A stretch of 57,274 bases of DNA from JBAXGW01 sp037139195. Its GTDB lineage: Bacteria > Bacteroidota > Bacteroidia > Bacteroidales > JAHJDW01. Shown here in pieces: positions 34,064 to 44,241 of this stretch (within the stretch, counting starts at the first letter, position 1; every line of letters begins with the position of its first letter). The notes below the pieces were generated by a model that did not search any database, was not told the origin of the DNA, and saw nothing but the letters and a program-made list of their open reading frames with translations. The stretch is from assembly GCA_037139195.1 (NCBI GenBank), contig JBAXGW010000024.1, forward strand, positions 1-57,274. Reading direction: 5' to 3'. The translations under genes were made by a program, and so were the position numbers.

Positions 34064-34126
34064 TTAGTTTACAAATGGTAGATTTTAGTTTGTAACTGGT
34101 ATGTTTTAGCTTATAAGTGGTAAATT
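34064..34126. repeat. Three 21-base direct repeats in a divergent promoter gap
   Basis: Units start at 34064, 34085 and 34106 with the shared pattern TTAG(T/C)TTnnAAnnGGTAnnTT. The period of exactly 21 bases equals two helical turns, which would place bound proteins on one DNA face. The array lies between the leftward barrel/PorP genes and the rightward NagB-LmbE gene. Confidence 0.85.
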
Positions 34127-34224
34127 GTAGAATAAATATTTTATATTAAACCGATTTAGTTGATTATTTTATTTTATTTTTGTATCTTGTTTGATATTAA
34201 AAATAGTTGAATAATAATCTCAGA

Positions 34225-36552
34225 ATGAAAACAATATTTTCTTCAAAGGTAGAGCAAGTGTTTTATGAATTATCTGGTATTCAGAATGAAACAACTAAAG
34301 TGCCATATATAACTGTAGATAATTTCCCTAAATTAGGATTATTAACCTCGCTTCGTTTTTTAGAATGGGTTTCTGAAAATCCAAGAGGCGTATTAAGTTT
34401 GCCTACTGGAAAAACACCTGAATATTTTATTAAATTCACTCAGTTTTTGCTCGAAAACTGGAATACTAAAAAGGGCAAAGATATTAGAGCTCGCAATAAT
34501 TTAGGTCAAATAACTAAACCCAATTTGGGTAATTTGCAATTTGTTCAAATTGATGAGTTTTATCCTATTAATCCAATTCAACATAATAGCTTTCATAATT
34601 TTGTTAAAAAATTCTATATTAATGGTTTTGGCATAGATGAAAGTAAGTCTTTGTTTATCAATGCTGAAGAAATAAAATTGCATGATAATTTAAGTTATAA
34701 TAAAGTATTTCCGGATTATATCATTGATTTGTCATTGAGATATCGTGAAGCAAAAACAGTATTAGAGGAAATCCAACAACAATCAATATTTAAAATAGAC
34801 AATTGGTGTACAAATTACGAAAATCAAATTAGAGAAAAGGGCGGAATAGGATTTTTCCTTGGTGGAATAGGTCCTGATGGACATATTGCATTTAATACCA
34901 GAGGTTCTGATTTGTATTCAACCACTCGATTAACTAAAACAAATTTTGAAACACAAGCCGTTGCTGCTGGAGATTTAGGTGGAATTGAAGTTTCGAGAAA
35001 CCGATTAGTTATTACTATTGGATTGGAAACAATCACCTATAATCCAAATGCTGTTTCAATTATTTTTGCTGCTGGCGAAGCTAAAGCTGATATTGTAAAA
35101 GCTTCTTTAGAAAGCGAAATGGACGTGAATTTCCCTGCAAGTGTTTTGCAGCGACAGATTAATAGTCGCTTTTATTTAACAAATGGTGCAGCATGCAAGC
35201 TGACAGATGTTGTTAATCAGTGGTATAAAACAGAAAAATGGACTCAAGCTAAAACAGAACGAGCTGTTATAGATTTGTGTCAGAAAATTAATAAATATGG
35301 TTATAAAGTAACTCTTGAAGATTTATTAGCTGATCCATATTGTAGTCAAATTCCTGATTTGAACGAAAATACAGTATCTAAAGTTATTGAGTCGATTAAA
35401 GCAAAACTCAAGAAAGGAATGAAAAAGGACTCCAATGAAATTATTTATCATACAGGTCCGCATCACGATGATATTATGCTTGGAATCATGACTTTAGTTA
35501 ACCGTCAGGTACGTGATGCAAGTAATGAGATTCATTTTTCGGTGTTAACTTCTGGCTTCACTGCTGTTACTAATTCTTTTGTTATTGATGCTCTGAAGGA
35601 AACATTGGATTTCATCCTTAAAGGAAATATTGAAATGATTAATTATCCTGATTTTTTTGAAATAGGATTCAGTAAAAAATGGGACAAAGACGTATATCAT
35701 TTTCTTGATAATGTGGCACAAAGAAATGCTATACAAAAACGTAGGGGCTTATGCCATCGCTTGGTAAGAGCAATTGTTGAAATTTGGAAAGTAGAGGATA
35801 AAGAGCATTTAAATCACATTATTTTAAAAATAATTTCTGATTTAGAAAATACCTATGATGGAGAAAAAAATACTCCCGAGGTTCAGCTGCTAAAGGGAAT
35901 GATTAGAGAATTTGAGGAAGAATTGGTTTGGGCTCATTTTGGTGTTCCGGTGAAAAATGTTCATCATCTTCGATTAGGTTTTTATAAGGGAGATATTTTC
36001 ACCGAATTACCAGAAAAAAACAGAGATATATTGCCAATTTTAAATGAATTAAGAAAATACAAACCAACAATTATTAGTTTGGCAATGGATCCCGAAGGCA
36101 GTGGACCTGATACGCATTACAAAGTGCTTCAGGCAATTGCGGGAGCTGTTAAAGAATGGAAAAAGGAAGAAGATTTATCAAAACTTAGAATTTTGGGATA
36201 TAGAAATGTTTGGTTTAAATTTCATCCAGCTGAGGCTGATATTATTGTTCCAGTATCATTGAATTCCTTAGATGTATTGGCTAATTCATTTAGCGAAAGT
36301 TATATGAGTCAGGTGAATGCTTCGTTTCCAAGTTATGAATTAGATGGTAAATTTAATGAGTTAACTCAAAAAATTTGGGTTCAGCAATTAAAGCAAATTC
36401 AACTTTTATTAGGGAAAAGCTTTTTCTACGAAAATGATAGTCCATTAATTAGAGCAACGCATGGATTGGTTTATCTTAAAGAAATGAATGCCGATGATTT
36501 TGTTGCAATGGCTCAAGATTTAGAAAAAGTTGTAGAGGAAAATCCTTTTTAA
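34225..36552 (+). CDS. NagB-like deaminase fused to a PIG-L/LmbE-type deacetylase
   Basis: The protein has 775 residues from the ATG at 34225 (MKTIFSSKVEQVFYE); a TTG 18 bases earlier is less likely. Residues about 1-330 are a glucosamine-6-phosphate isomerase/deaminase domain (LPTGKTPEYF, QIDEFYPI, GGIGPDGHIAFN). Residues about 400-660 are a LmbE-like domain, with YHTGPHHDDIMLG in place of the usual HPDD motif. The two activities could act in sequence, deacetylating and then deaminating amino sugars. This fusion occurs in Bacteroidetes. The stop overlaps that of the convergent gene at 36549. Confidence 0.92.
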   Translation: MKTIFSSKVEQVFYELSGIQNETTKVPYITVDNFPKLGLLTSLRFLEWVSENPRGVLSLPTGKTPEYFIKFTQFLLENWNTKKGKDIRARNNLGQITKPNLGNLQFVQIDEFYPINPIQHNSFHNFVKKFYINGFGIDESKSLFINAEEIKLHDNLSYNKVFPDYIIDLSLRYREAKTVLEEIQQQSIFKIDNWCTNYENQIREKGGIGFFLGGIGPDGHIAFNTRGSDLYSTTRLTKTNFETQAVAAGDLGGIEVSRNRLVITIGLETITYNPNAVSIIFAAGEAKADIVKASLESEMDVNFPASVLQRQINSRFYLTNGAACKLTDVVNQWYKTEKWTQAKTERAVIDLCQKINKYGYKVTLEDLLADPYCSQIPDLNENTVSKVIESIKAKLKKGMKKDSNEIIYHTGPHHDDIMLGIMTLVNRQVRDASNEIHFSVLTSGFTAVTNSFVIDALKETLDFILKGNIEMINYPDFFEIGFSKKWDKDVYHFLDNVAQRNAIQKRRGLCHRLVRAIVEIWKVEDKEHLNHIILKIISDLENTYDGEKNTPEVQLLKGMIREFEEELVWAHFGVPVKNVHHLRLGFYKGDIFTELPEKNRDILPILNELRKYKPTIISLAMDPEGSGPDTHYKVLQAIAGAVKEWKKEEDLSKLRILGYRNVWFKFHPAEADIIVPVSLNSLDVLANSFSESYMSQVNASFPSYELDGKFNELTQKIWVQQLKQIQLLLGKSFFYENDSPLIRATHGLVYLKEMNADDFVAMAQDLEKVVEENPF

Positions 36553-36887
36553 TCAATAACACCTAGTTTGCTCATTGCTTCATAAGCAAATCGGGCGTAG
36601 GGATAGGTGAGGGAACCACCACCAATCACACCAATTTTTATGGCTTCGATAATTTCTTCTTTGCTTGATTTTTCAGTAATACAGGCTTGAAGATGAAAAA
36701 GAATACATTCCTCGCATTTTGATAAAACAGAAATTGATAAGCCAGTTAGCTCTTTATACTTTTTTGGAATAGCACCTTCGGAATAAACAGAATAATCTAA
36801 AGCTCCAAATTTCAAGAAAAATTCATCGCTTTCAGACATTTTTCGATTTAATTCTTTTCTTTTTTGATTGAATTTTTCAATTACCAT
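36549..36887 (-). CDS. Carboxymuconolactone decarboxylase / AhpD-like protein
   Basis: The protein has 112 residues. The CxxC motif in SKCEECILFHLQACI with a following His matches AhpD-type proteins, which have thiol peroxidase or disulfide activity. It is small, cytoplasmic and helical. Its stop overlaps that of the convergent NagB-LmbE gene by three bases. It probably lies in its own short transcript, 50 bases after the CDF transporter gene. Confidence 0.9.
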   Translation of the reverse strand: MVIEKFNQKRKELNRKMSESDEFFLKFGALDYSVYSEGAIPKKYKELTGLSISVLSKCEECILFHLQACITEKSSKEEIIEAIKIGVIGGGSLTYPYARFAYEAMSKLGVID

Positions 36888-36937
36888 AAAGTGCTGTGAT
36901 TTAAGCTTTCAAAAAAAATAGCAATTATTTGATGGAA

Positions 36938-37951
36938 TTAAATGATATAATTTTCCTTTCTTTCTCTGATCATATTGTCAACACTGAATTCAATATCATT
37001 AGCAAATTCTTTCTTTCTATCAGAACAATTTTTAGTTCTACAATGTTCGCAGAAATAATGGTGGCATTCATCTGTATGAACAACAAACACTATTTCGTCG
37101 GAGAATTCTTCTTTTAGTACTTTTTTTAATATATCTCCTTCAGTATGCGATTGAGAAATATTCATGTGCCAAGGCAATACTAAATCACATGTAATATGAT
37201 ATGAGTTGCCATATTTAATAAGCTTAAAGTTGTGAATATCAATCCAATTATCGGTTCTGTGTTTTTTAATTAACTCGCTAATTTCGCCAATCATTTTAAA
37301 ATCAGCACCATCAATTAAATTTGTGGTTGTTTCTTTTAATATTGCGTAGCCAGTATAAATAATTATTGCTCCAAAAACTAACGCAATAGCACTATCGAGC
37401 CAAGCTAATTTTGTAAAATATAATAAAATTAAGCCAATTACTAGTCCAATTGATGAATAGGTGTCGGATTGTAAATGTTTGCCACCTGAAACTAAAGCGA
37501 TTGAATTATTTTTTCTGCCAACTAATATGCTGTACCAACCAACAATGTAATTTAATAAACCTGCAATTGCAACAATATAAATACCTGTATCTAATTGACT
37601 TATTTCAGAAGGAATGAAAAGTCGTTTTATGGCTTCGAAAATAATTATTAGTCCAGCTAAAATAATTAAAAATCCTTCCAATGACGCTGATAAATACTCA
37701 ATTTTACCATGACCAAATGGATGGTTTTTATCGCGGGGCTGAATTGAAATATAAATACAATATAAGCTAACTACGCCAGTTGTAACATTTACCGTGCTTT
37801 CTAGTGCATCTGTTAATATCCCTACCGAATTTGTAAGGAAGTAGGCGACTAATTTTCCGATGAAAATTAAAAAGGAAAAAATTGCAATTACAGTTTGTAC
37901 TTTTAGCTTTAGTTTAGGGTCGGCTTTTGTTACATTTTTTGTCGGCTCCAT
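36938..37951 (-). CDS. Cation diffusion facilitator (zinc/iron/manganese-type efflux)
   Basis: The protein has 337 residues. Six membrane helices with the CDF metal sites: TDALESTVN in helix 2, HPFGHGKIEYLSA in the loop, and LQSDTYSSIGLVIG in helix 5. The cytoplasmic tail ends in a Cys/His-rich segment (HTDECHHYFCEHCRTKNC) that could sense or bind metal. It exports divalent cations; which metal cannot be decided here, though the AxxxD-type site in helix 2 (DALES) differs from the HxxxD of zinc-specific members. Confidence 0.92.
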   Translation of the reverse strand: MEPTKNVTKADPKLKLKVQTVIAIFSFLIFIGKLVAYFLTNSVGILTDALESTVNVTTGVVSLYCIYISIQPRDKNHPFGHGKIEYLSASLEGFLIILAGLIIIFEAIKRLFIPSEISQLDTGIYIVAIAGLLNYIVGWYSILVGRKNNSIALVSGGKHLQSDTYSSIGLVIGLILLYFTKLAWLDSAIALVFGAIIIYTGYAILKETTTNLIDGADFKMIGEISELIKKHRTDNWIDIHNFKLIKYGNSYHITCDLVLPWHMNISQSHTEGDILKKVLKEEFSDEIVFVVHTDECHHYFCEHCRTKNCSDRKKEFANDIEFSVDNMIRERKENYII

Positions 37952-38069
37952 ATTTTTTTTGTTTTTTTAATTTAAGCAGCGAATATACAATTTATTATAT
38001 TTTTCATTTGAAAATAATTGTTTGATTTTTTACCAGATATAAACAATTTTATTTTTTGAAATGTTGTTA

Positions 38070-40775
38070 TTATTTTAATGAAGTACATGACTTATTTTTG
38101 CTACAAGTAGTGTTTATTGTTTTCAAAACTCTTTCGCCAATTCCAATTGAATATCCGCTTGAAAGATAAAGGATTTCGCACTTATTATTTATCACAATAA
38201 CAACAGGTAAATTCCCTTTATATGAAGTTTTTGTGATTTTTTCAATTTGTTGTAATACAGTATTTTGTTTGTCGACACCTATATTTGTTGTTTTAGGTAG
38301 ATTCTTGAATTTATCTTTATTAAAAGTCTTTTTAATTGCTTCATCTGGAAATAAAAGAGTGAAATTTCCACCCCATTTTTCAAAGTTAACTTTTAAATCT
38401 TGACATTCATTTAAGTAATGCTTAGTGGGTTCTTTTTCGGTGTCAATCCAAGCTAAAACACACAATTTTTCGTTGGCTAATTCTGAAAGTTTTTTAGTTT
38501 TATTATTGAAATACAATATATTATCTGTATTTATTTGCCCAATAGGTTTTATTTCTTCGCATTGCTCGCGAAGAGTGATTTTAACATTATTCGATTTGCC
38601 TTCATTTACATCAAAAAATGAGAGTTTTGAAAGTACAGAGCCATCTTTCAAGCGGAAACCTGTAATTAAAATATAATTTCCGGCTTCTAATTCTATCTTA
38701 GCAGGAAATGATTTGAAGCAATCGCTGTTTTCATAGTCTAAAGTTGTATATTTTCCGTTGTTGTATTTGCCAATAGAGAAGTGTATGCTGTATTGCGGTT
38801 TGAAATCCTTGATTTTGTTGTCGTTTTCGAAGATTGAAAACCCATTTCCTTTAGCTTTTTCTTTGTTAAGAGTTTCAAAATATATATTAACCCACTGTTT
38901 GTCTTTGAAATATTGAACTTGCATAGTTGCTGGTTCTATGCGGGCAATAATTCCAAAGCTTCGGCATATTGCAACGAAAAGAATATCGCGCGAAAGTTTG
39001 TCGGCCACTTTTAATTCGTAACATCCTTTGGGCGAAAGAGCAACATTGTAATAGTTTGCAGTTGTGTTAATTGCGATGTTTTTATTTATCCAATTAGTTA
39101 AATTTGTTATATCTTTTTTTATGTCATTAACAAAGTCAGGTTTAAACTCTTTTTGAAAAAATTGTTTGTAGCAAGTCGTTCTTTCCCAATAAATTCTGGG
39201 GCAAAGAACATAGTTTATAAAATTTTCTTTATTAGAATTGTCAATAGACCCAAAGTTTGAAAAAGAGTTTTCTAAACTTTCTATAAGAACATCAAAACTA
39301 ATATCTCTCAAATCTTTATCCTGAATAGAGTAGAGTAGAGGCAATTTCCACGCATTATACTTAGATTCTGTTTTTATGAATTTCAAGATGGTTTGCCAAT
39401 TGCCATTTGTTTTTTCTAGAATTTTACGAAGCGAATCTGTGTTGTAATTAAGTCCTTCAAGTGCTTTTAAGCTCTTTATAGAATCCATGAAAGTTGAAGT
39501 GTATATTTTTCGAATGCTATCGTCTTTTGCCCATCTTTTATCGTTTTCTTTGATTTTAGAATCCAGTTTTTTTTGATCTTTTTTGTTAGTTAATGTTGCA
39601 GGTTTTTCAATTGGCGGAACTAAATCATAATCGATAGTCGACATTTGACTTGGGTTTTTGTTGATAATTAAAGTTAAAGTATCCGTTTTTGAAACTGTGA
39701 ATTTTTCAAAAGCAAACTGATTGTTTTTGTTAGCCCAGATTAACAAATCGCCCATTCCAGTGGTGAAACTGCAAATACCATTTTTATTAGTAAATTTTTT
39801 CGATAATGGAAAGAATTCAGCATAATTATACAAACCAAAATTTACTTCGGCGCTGTCAATTGCTTGTTTTTTATCGTTTAAAGCTTTGATGTAGATAGTT
39901 TTAACCTCAGTGTAATTTGAAAGCACGTTGATTTTGGTATAATAATCAGTTTTTAAAAGGACTTCTTCTGATCCTTGATAATTACCAAATACATTAGTGT
40001 TTACAAGCATAGCTCTTTTAACTGGAGCGCTGAACCAGCCCATATTTAAGTCGCAAGCAGGTTCACAAGCGCCTGCAAAATACCATTTGCCATCAATCCA
40101 TAATTCAACCCAAGCATGGTTGTCGTCGGTAGCAGCCCAGCGTGGTGTATAACATTGTCGTGCAGGAATTCCAACAGCTCTAAGTGCTGCAACGTAAAAT
40201 GTAGATTCTTCTCCACATCTGCCATAAGCCGATTTTACTGTATTTAATGGCGAAGATGTTCTTGGATCGGCAGGGCGATAGGTAACTTTTTCTAAGCACC
40301 AGTGATTAACTTCTAATGCTGCTTCTTTCATCGAAAGGTTTTTAACTCGGTCTTTTAGCTCTTTATAGAAAACAATGCGTGCCGAATCTAAATCTTCGTT
40401 ATTAACTCTAATAGGCAAAACAAAATGGCGAAATATATCTTCAGGAATGGTTTTGCACCAAGGAAAAGTTTTTTTTGCTTCAAAAGTAGTTTTGACATTT
40501 CTCAAAAAGAAATTTCCATCATTATCAGCAAGGTCGTTCAGAGGCATATAAGCATAAAGAAATTGCAAAGCTTCTTTTTCTTCAAGGCTTAGCTTTTGGT
40601 CGAAAACTGAAAATAGCTGTATTGAGCGATTTTTTGCTAATTCTTTTTGTTTTTCGAATTGTTTTTCAACTAGCGTTCGATAATTGCTATCTGTAATAAA
40701 GTGTTTGTTGTCGCATGATTGTAAAATAATTATTGCAAACAAAATTGCAAATAGAGTATTAATGGATGTTTTCAT
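38070..40775 (-). CDS. Transglutaminase-like lipoprotein with thioredoxin-like C-terminus
   Basis: The protein has 901 residues. A lipobox (FAIIILQSC, Cys21) is followed by a transglutaminase-like domain at about 150-240 with the triad Cys in YGRCGEESTFYVAA, His in DDNHAWVELW and a following acidic or polar residue. A carboxypeptidase-regulatory-like beta domain follows, a long helical middle, and a thioredoxin-fold region at the end (VLAWIDTEKEPTKHYLNEC; NLPVVIVINNKCEILYLSSG). Periplasmic or surface-linked, it may cleave or crosslink peptides. It is probably monocistronic. Confidence 0.88.
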   Translation of the reverse strand: MKTSINTLFAILFAIIILQSCDNKHFITDSNYRTLVEKQFEKQKELAKNRSIQLFSVFDQKLSLEEKEALQFLYAYMPLNDLADNDGNFFLRNVKTTFEAKKTFPWCKTIPEDIFRHFVLPIRVNNEDLDSARIVFYKELKDRVKNLSMKEAALEVNHWCLEKVTYRPADPRTSSPLNTVKSAYGRCGEESTFYVAALRAVGIPARQCYTPRWAATDDNHAWVELWIDGKWYFAGACEPACDLNMGWFSAPVKRAMLVNTNVFGNYQGSEEVLLKTDYYTKINVLSNYTEVKTIYIKALNDKKQAIDSAEVNFGLYNYAEFFPLSKKFTNKNGICSFTTGMGDLLIWANKNNQFAFEKFTVSKTDTLTLIINKNPSQMSTIDYDLVPPIEKPATLTNKKDQKKLDSKIKENDKRWAKDDSIRKIYTSTFMDSIKSLKALEGLNYNTDSLRKILEKTNGNWQTILKFIKTESKYNAWKLPLLYSIQDKDLRDISFDVLIESLENSFSNFGSIDNSNKENFINYVLCPRIYWERTTCYKQFFQKEFKPDFVNDIKKDITNLTNWINKNIAINTTANYYNVALSPKGCYELKVADKLSRDILFVAICRSFGIIARIEPATMQVQYFKDKQWVNIYFETLNKEKAKGNGFSIFENDNKIKDFKPQYSIHFSIGKYNNGKYTTLDYENSDCFKSFPAKIELEAGNYILITGFRLKDGSVLSKLSFFDVNEGKSNNVKITLREQCEEIKPIGQINTDNILYFNNKTKKLSELANEKLCVLAWIDTEKEPTKHYLNECQDLKVNFEKWGGNFTLLFPDEAIKKTFNKDKFKNLPKTTNIGVDKQNTVLQQIEKITKTSYKGNLPVVIVINNKCEILYLSSGYSIGIGERVLKTINTTCSKNKSCTSLK

Positions 40776-40883
40776 TTTTCAATTTATTGTAAACTTATTG
40801 CTCCAAAAATACTAATTTATTTCAATTTGATGATGCTAATTTCGAAAATTATATTGTTAAAAACGATTTAGGTTGATTTGAGA

Positions 40884-41342
40884 TTAAAAAACTTCGGGGT
40901 ATCCAATATTAACAAAAGCGTCTTCTAGCATAATTTTATGTTTTAATTCCATATTAGCCAAGTTTGTCAAAATAGTTTTTTCTGATTCATCTTTTGCAGA
41001 TTGAGTCAAAGCAAGATATAAATCGGCTGCTTCTTGTTCGCGTTTCATAGCTAAAGCAATTGCATCACTAGGACTCATATTAGAAGTCATCTCCGGCTTT
41101 TCTTCACTTTCAGAAACTTTGTAGTTATAAGTTGGTGGATGAAATTTATCTTCCAAAGCCGGATTGTTTCTGTAATTTTCTATCAACATAGCATGTCCTT
41201 TTTCATCATCGGCTAGTTCTAAAAAGATTTGTCTAACGCCTGAATTTTGAACCTTTTCAGCCAGTTCTGTGTAAAAAGCAGAAGCTTCATTTTCTTGACT
41301 TAAAGCAAAGTCGAATAAATCGGTTATGTTATTTGTGTTCAT
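40884..41342 (-). CDS. Rubrerythrin/ferritin-like di-iron protein
   Basis: The protein has 152 residues in a four-helix bundle. Di-iron ligands are in ENEASAFYTELAE, LADDEKGHAML, EQEAADLYLAL and ANMELKHKIML, the paired Glu and ExxH pattern of rubrerythrin N-domains. There is no rubredoxin domain. It may protect from peroxide. It follows the formate dehydrogenase catalytic gene after a structured repeat. Confidence 0.9.
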   Translation of the reverse strand: MNTNNITDLFDFALSQENEASAFYTELAEKVQNSGVRQIFLELADDEKGHAMLIENYRNNPALEDKFHPPTYNYKVSESEEKPEMTSNMSPSDAIALAMKREQEAADLYLALTQSAKDESEKTILTNLANMELKHKIMLEDAFVNIGYPEVF

Positions 41343-41376
41343 TTTGATTCGATTTAATTTGTTTTAATTTGTGAAC

Positions 41377-41442
41377 TTTGTGCTTGCTTTGTGAACCTCG
41401 TGGTTTATTTTACCACAAAGAACGCAAGGGAAAGCACAAAGA
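41377..41442. repeat. Imperfect 30-base inverted repeat (CTTTGTG family)
   Basis: The left arm CTTTGTGCTTGCTTTGTG...GTGGT pairs with the right arm ACCAC...AAGCACAAAG across a short AT loop. It ends just before the stop of fdhA. Repeats with this CTTTGTG/CACAAAG wording occur between genes in many genomes. Confidence 0.75.
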
Positions 41443-41445
41443 ACA

Positions 41446-44172
41446 CTAGGGACGAGCCTGTCTAAATCCTCTTGAAATAATTTCTTTTCCCTCGCTAACT
41501 TTTTCTATTTTAATAGCACATGCTTTATATTCAGGTGTTTCTGTTATATTGTCGTATGCATCTATTGTAAGCATATTGGCATGCGCTTCGTGGAAATGGA
41601 ATGAACACCAAGCTACTCCTTTAGGCGAACGTTCGGTAACCCATGCTGTCAAGTTTGTTTCGCCTCTACGACTAGTTGCTTTTACAATATCACCCGTTTT
41701 GATGTTTAAATCTTTTGCATCTGCCAAGCTAATTTCCAACCATTCTTCAGAGCAGATATCTTCCAATCCTTTCGAATTACGAGTTTGAGTTCCTGTGTGG
41801 TAATGCCAAAGCCTTCTTCCAGTAGAAAGAATAAATGGATATTCTTTGTCGGGTTGTTCGGCTTGTGGTCGATAAGAAGTGTTAGAAAATAAACCTTTTC
41901 CGCGAGTGAATCTTCCATTTGAATGAAGAATTGGCGTGCCTGGATGTTCGATAGTAGGACAAGGCCATTGAATCGCTTTGTCTTGAATTCGTTCGTAAGA
42001 AATTCCTTTCATTATTGTGGAGCTTTCGCGCATATCGTCCCAAGTGGCTTTCGCTGAATGGAAATTCAAATCATAACCAAGTCGTTTGCCTAATTCTTGC
42101 ATTATCCACCAAGTTGGACGTGCTTCTCCTGGAGGATTAACGGCTTTTCTTAGGAACTGAACTCTTCTATCTAAATTGCTGTAAGTTCCTTCGTCTTCAT
42201 TGAAACAAACATCAGGCAAGATTACATCTGCATTTTCAGTGGTAATATTTGGGAAAATATCCACAACTACAAGAAAATCAAGAGATTTTATTTCATCCAA
42301 TGTTTTTGCAGTATTTGGTTCAGTATGAACGGTGTTGTCGCCAACAATCATCATTGTTTTCGTGATACCAAGTTTTGCATTTCTAAGCATAGTAGGCAGT
42401 TTGAATCCTTGTTTTTTAGGAAGTTCAATGCCCCAAGCTTTTTCCATTTTTGCTATAACTGCAGGGTCTTCGGCTTTTTGGTAATTAGGATATTCGTAAG
42501 GTAGAACTCCCATATCGCAAGCACCTTGTACATTGTTTTGACCGCGCAAAGGATTGACACCGCAGCCACGTTTGCCAATATGACCAAGCATCAGTTGAAG
42601 ATTTGCTAAGGTTTTAACATTGTCGGTTCCGCAGATATGCTCAGTAATTCCGAGTGTGTAAAGAATGCTTACTTTTTTTGCATAGGCAAGCATTTTTGCA
42701 ACTTCTTTGATGGTTTCAACAGGAACACCGCTTAGTTCAGATGCTTCTTCAACCGTGAAATCTTTAAGCCAATTCTTGATTTCTTCAGGATTTTCAGTGA
42801 AGTTTTTCATGAATTCTTCATTCTGCCAGCCATTTTTCAAGATTTCGCTCATAATTCCATTTAAGAAAGGAACATCGGTTCCAACTTTATGTTGTACATA
42901 TAAATCAGACCAGTGAGCAATATCCACTTTTCGAGGGTCGCAAACAATCATTTTAGAGCCATTATTACAAGCTTGTTTCACATAATATGAAACTACAGGA
43001 TGCGCCTCGGTCATGTTCGAGCCGATGACGAAAATCAAATCGGTTTCTAAAATTTCTTCAACAGAATTTGTTGCAGCGCCGCTTCCAAAAGCATGAGCCA
43101 AGCCCGCAACCGTAGGAGCATGGCATGTTCTGGCACAATGGTCTATATTATTTGTTCGCATTGTCACGCGTGCAAATTTCTGAATTGCATAGTTGTTTTC
43201 GTTGGTAATTCTTCCCGAACCCAAAGCCGAAAATGCATCAGGTCCATGGTTTTCAAGTGTAGCTTTAAATTTACTTGCAATTAAATCAAGAGCTTCGTCC
43301 CAAGTTGCACGTTCGTGTTTTCCATTTTTCTTAATTAACGGATATTTTAAGCGCTTTGGACTGGCATGAAATTCATAGCCATAACGACCTTTAACACAAA
43401 GCATTCCGTTATTTATTCCATCTTCACGACCAGTAACTCGGATAACTTCATTTTTAGCTCTATCAACATGAAGGTCGATTTGACAACCAACACCGCAGTA
43501 AGGACAAGTGGTATGAACTTTTTCGATATTTGCGCCTCGTTCTTTTCCTCTCGATTTTTTGTCGGTAAGCGCTCCTGTAGGACAAACCTGAACGCATTCT
43601 CCGCATTGAACACAACTCGATTCTCCCATTGGAATTTCGTCGTCGCACATAATCACTGTTTCTTTTCCTCTATGTCCGAAACCTAGAACTTCATTAACCA
43701 CCGTATTATTGCAAGCGCTCACACAACGACCACATTTTATGCACTTATCGTAATCAATTACAATGAATTGACCACTTTCGTCTTTTATACCAGTTTGATG
43801 GTCTTTGAACGAAGTTTGTTCAATACCTAAATGATAACAAGCGTCTTGTAATTCGCAAGTTCCGCTGCGTTCGCAAGCCAGGCAATTATGATGACCGGCA
43901 GCTACCATTAAATCAACCACCATTTTTTGTGCAGTTTTTATTTCTTCGCTGTTGGAAACCACCTTCATTCCATCTCTAACAATTAAATTGCAAGACGTTT
44001 GATAGCCACGCAATCCTTCAACGCTTACCACACAAGCTCTGCATTTTGCTGACTGACCAGTTTTTGTGTGATAGCAAAGCGTAGGAATATATATATTATT
44101 TCTACGAGCCACCTGAAGAACGGTTTCTCCTTCGTGAGCTTCAAATAGGTTGTTATTTATAGAGATTTGCAT
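41446..44172 (-). CDS. fdhA: NAD-linked formate dehydrogenase catalytic subunit, Cys type
   Basis: The protein has 908 residues. Residues 1-75 are a NuoG-type 2Fe-2S domain (Cys33, 44, 47, 61). A His/Cys 4Fe-4S segment HHNCLACERSGTC lies at 94-106, and two 4Fe-4S motifs at 144-154 and 187-197. The molybdopterin domain follows with its own cluster (CPYCGVGC near 223) and the active-site region CARTCHAPTVAGL. Position 350, where FdhF enzymes have selenocysteine or cysteine, is Cys encoded by a normal codon. It oxidises formate to CO2, or the reverse, with electrons to the NuoE/F-like subunits upstream. A molybdenum or tungsten cofactor is implied. Confidence 0.95.
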   Translation of the reverse strand: MQISINNNLFEAHEGETVLQVARRNNIYIPTLCYHTKTGQSAKCRACVVSVEGLRGYQTSCNLIVRDGMKVVSNSEEIKTAQKMVVDLMVAAGHHNCLACERSGTCELQDACYHLGIEQTSFKDHQTGIKDESGQFIVIDYDKCIKCGRCVSACNNTVVNEVLGFGHRGKETVIMCDDEIPMGESSCVQCGECVQVCPTGALTDKKSRGKERGANIEKVHTTCPYCGVGCQIDLHVDRAKNEVIRVTGREDGINNGMLCVKGRYGYEFHASPKRLKYPLIKKNGKHERATWDEALDLIASKFKATLENHGPDAFSALGSGRITNENNYAIQKFARVTMRTNNIDHCARTCHAPTVAGLAHAFGSGAATNSVEEILETDLIFVIGSNMTEAHPVVSYYVKQACNNGSKMIVCDPRKVDIAHWSDLYVQHKVGTDVPFLNGIMSEILKNGWQNEEFMKNFTENPEEIKNWLKDFTVEEASELSGVPVETIKEVAKMLAYAKKVSILYTLGITEHICGTDNVKTLANLQLMLGHIGKRGCGVNPLRGQNNVQGACDMGVLPYEYPNYQKAEDPAVIAKMEKAWGIELPKKQGFKLPTMLRNAKLGITKTMMIVGDNTVHTEPNTAKTLDEIKSLDFLVVVDIFPNITTENADVILPDVCFNEDEGTYSNLDRRVQFLRKAVNPPGEARPTWWIMQELGKRLGYDLNFHSAKATWDDMRESSTIMKGISYERIQDKAIQWPCPTIEHPGTPILHSNGRFTRGKGLFSNTSYRPQAEQPDKEYPFILSTGRRLWHYHTGTQTRNSKGLEDICSEEWLEISLADAKDLNIKTGDIVKATSRRGETNLTAWVTERSPKGVAWCSFHFHEAHANMLTIDAYDNITETPEYKACAIKIEKVSEGKEIISRGFRQARP

Positions 44173-44241
44173 AAAATCTTAGATTTTTTTGTTCTGTTTA
44201 TTAATATTGAAACTTATATTGTTTGGCTCAGCTTTCTATTG

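Noticed and set aside
34207..34224. TTG start for the NagB-LmbE gene
   Set aside because: An ATG six codons later fits the family start better, and no feature favours TTG.
41446..44172. Selenocysteine-containing formate dehydrogenase
   Set aside because: The active-site residue is an ordinary Cys codon, and the frame has no internal TGA.
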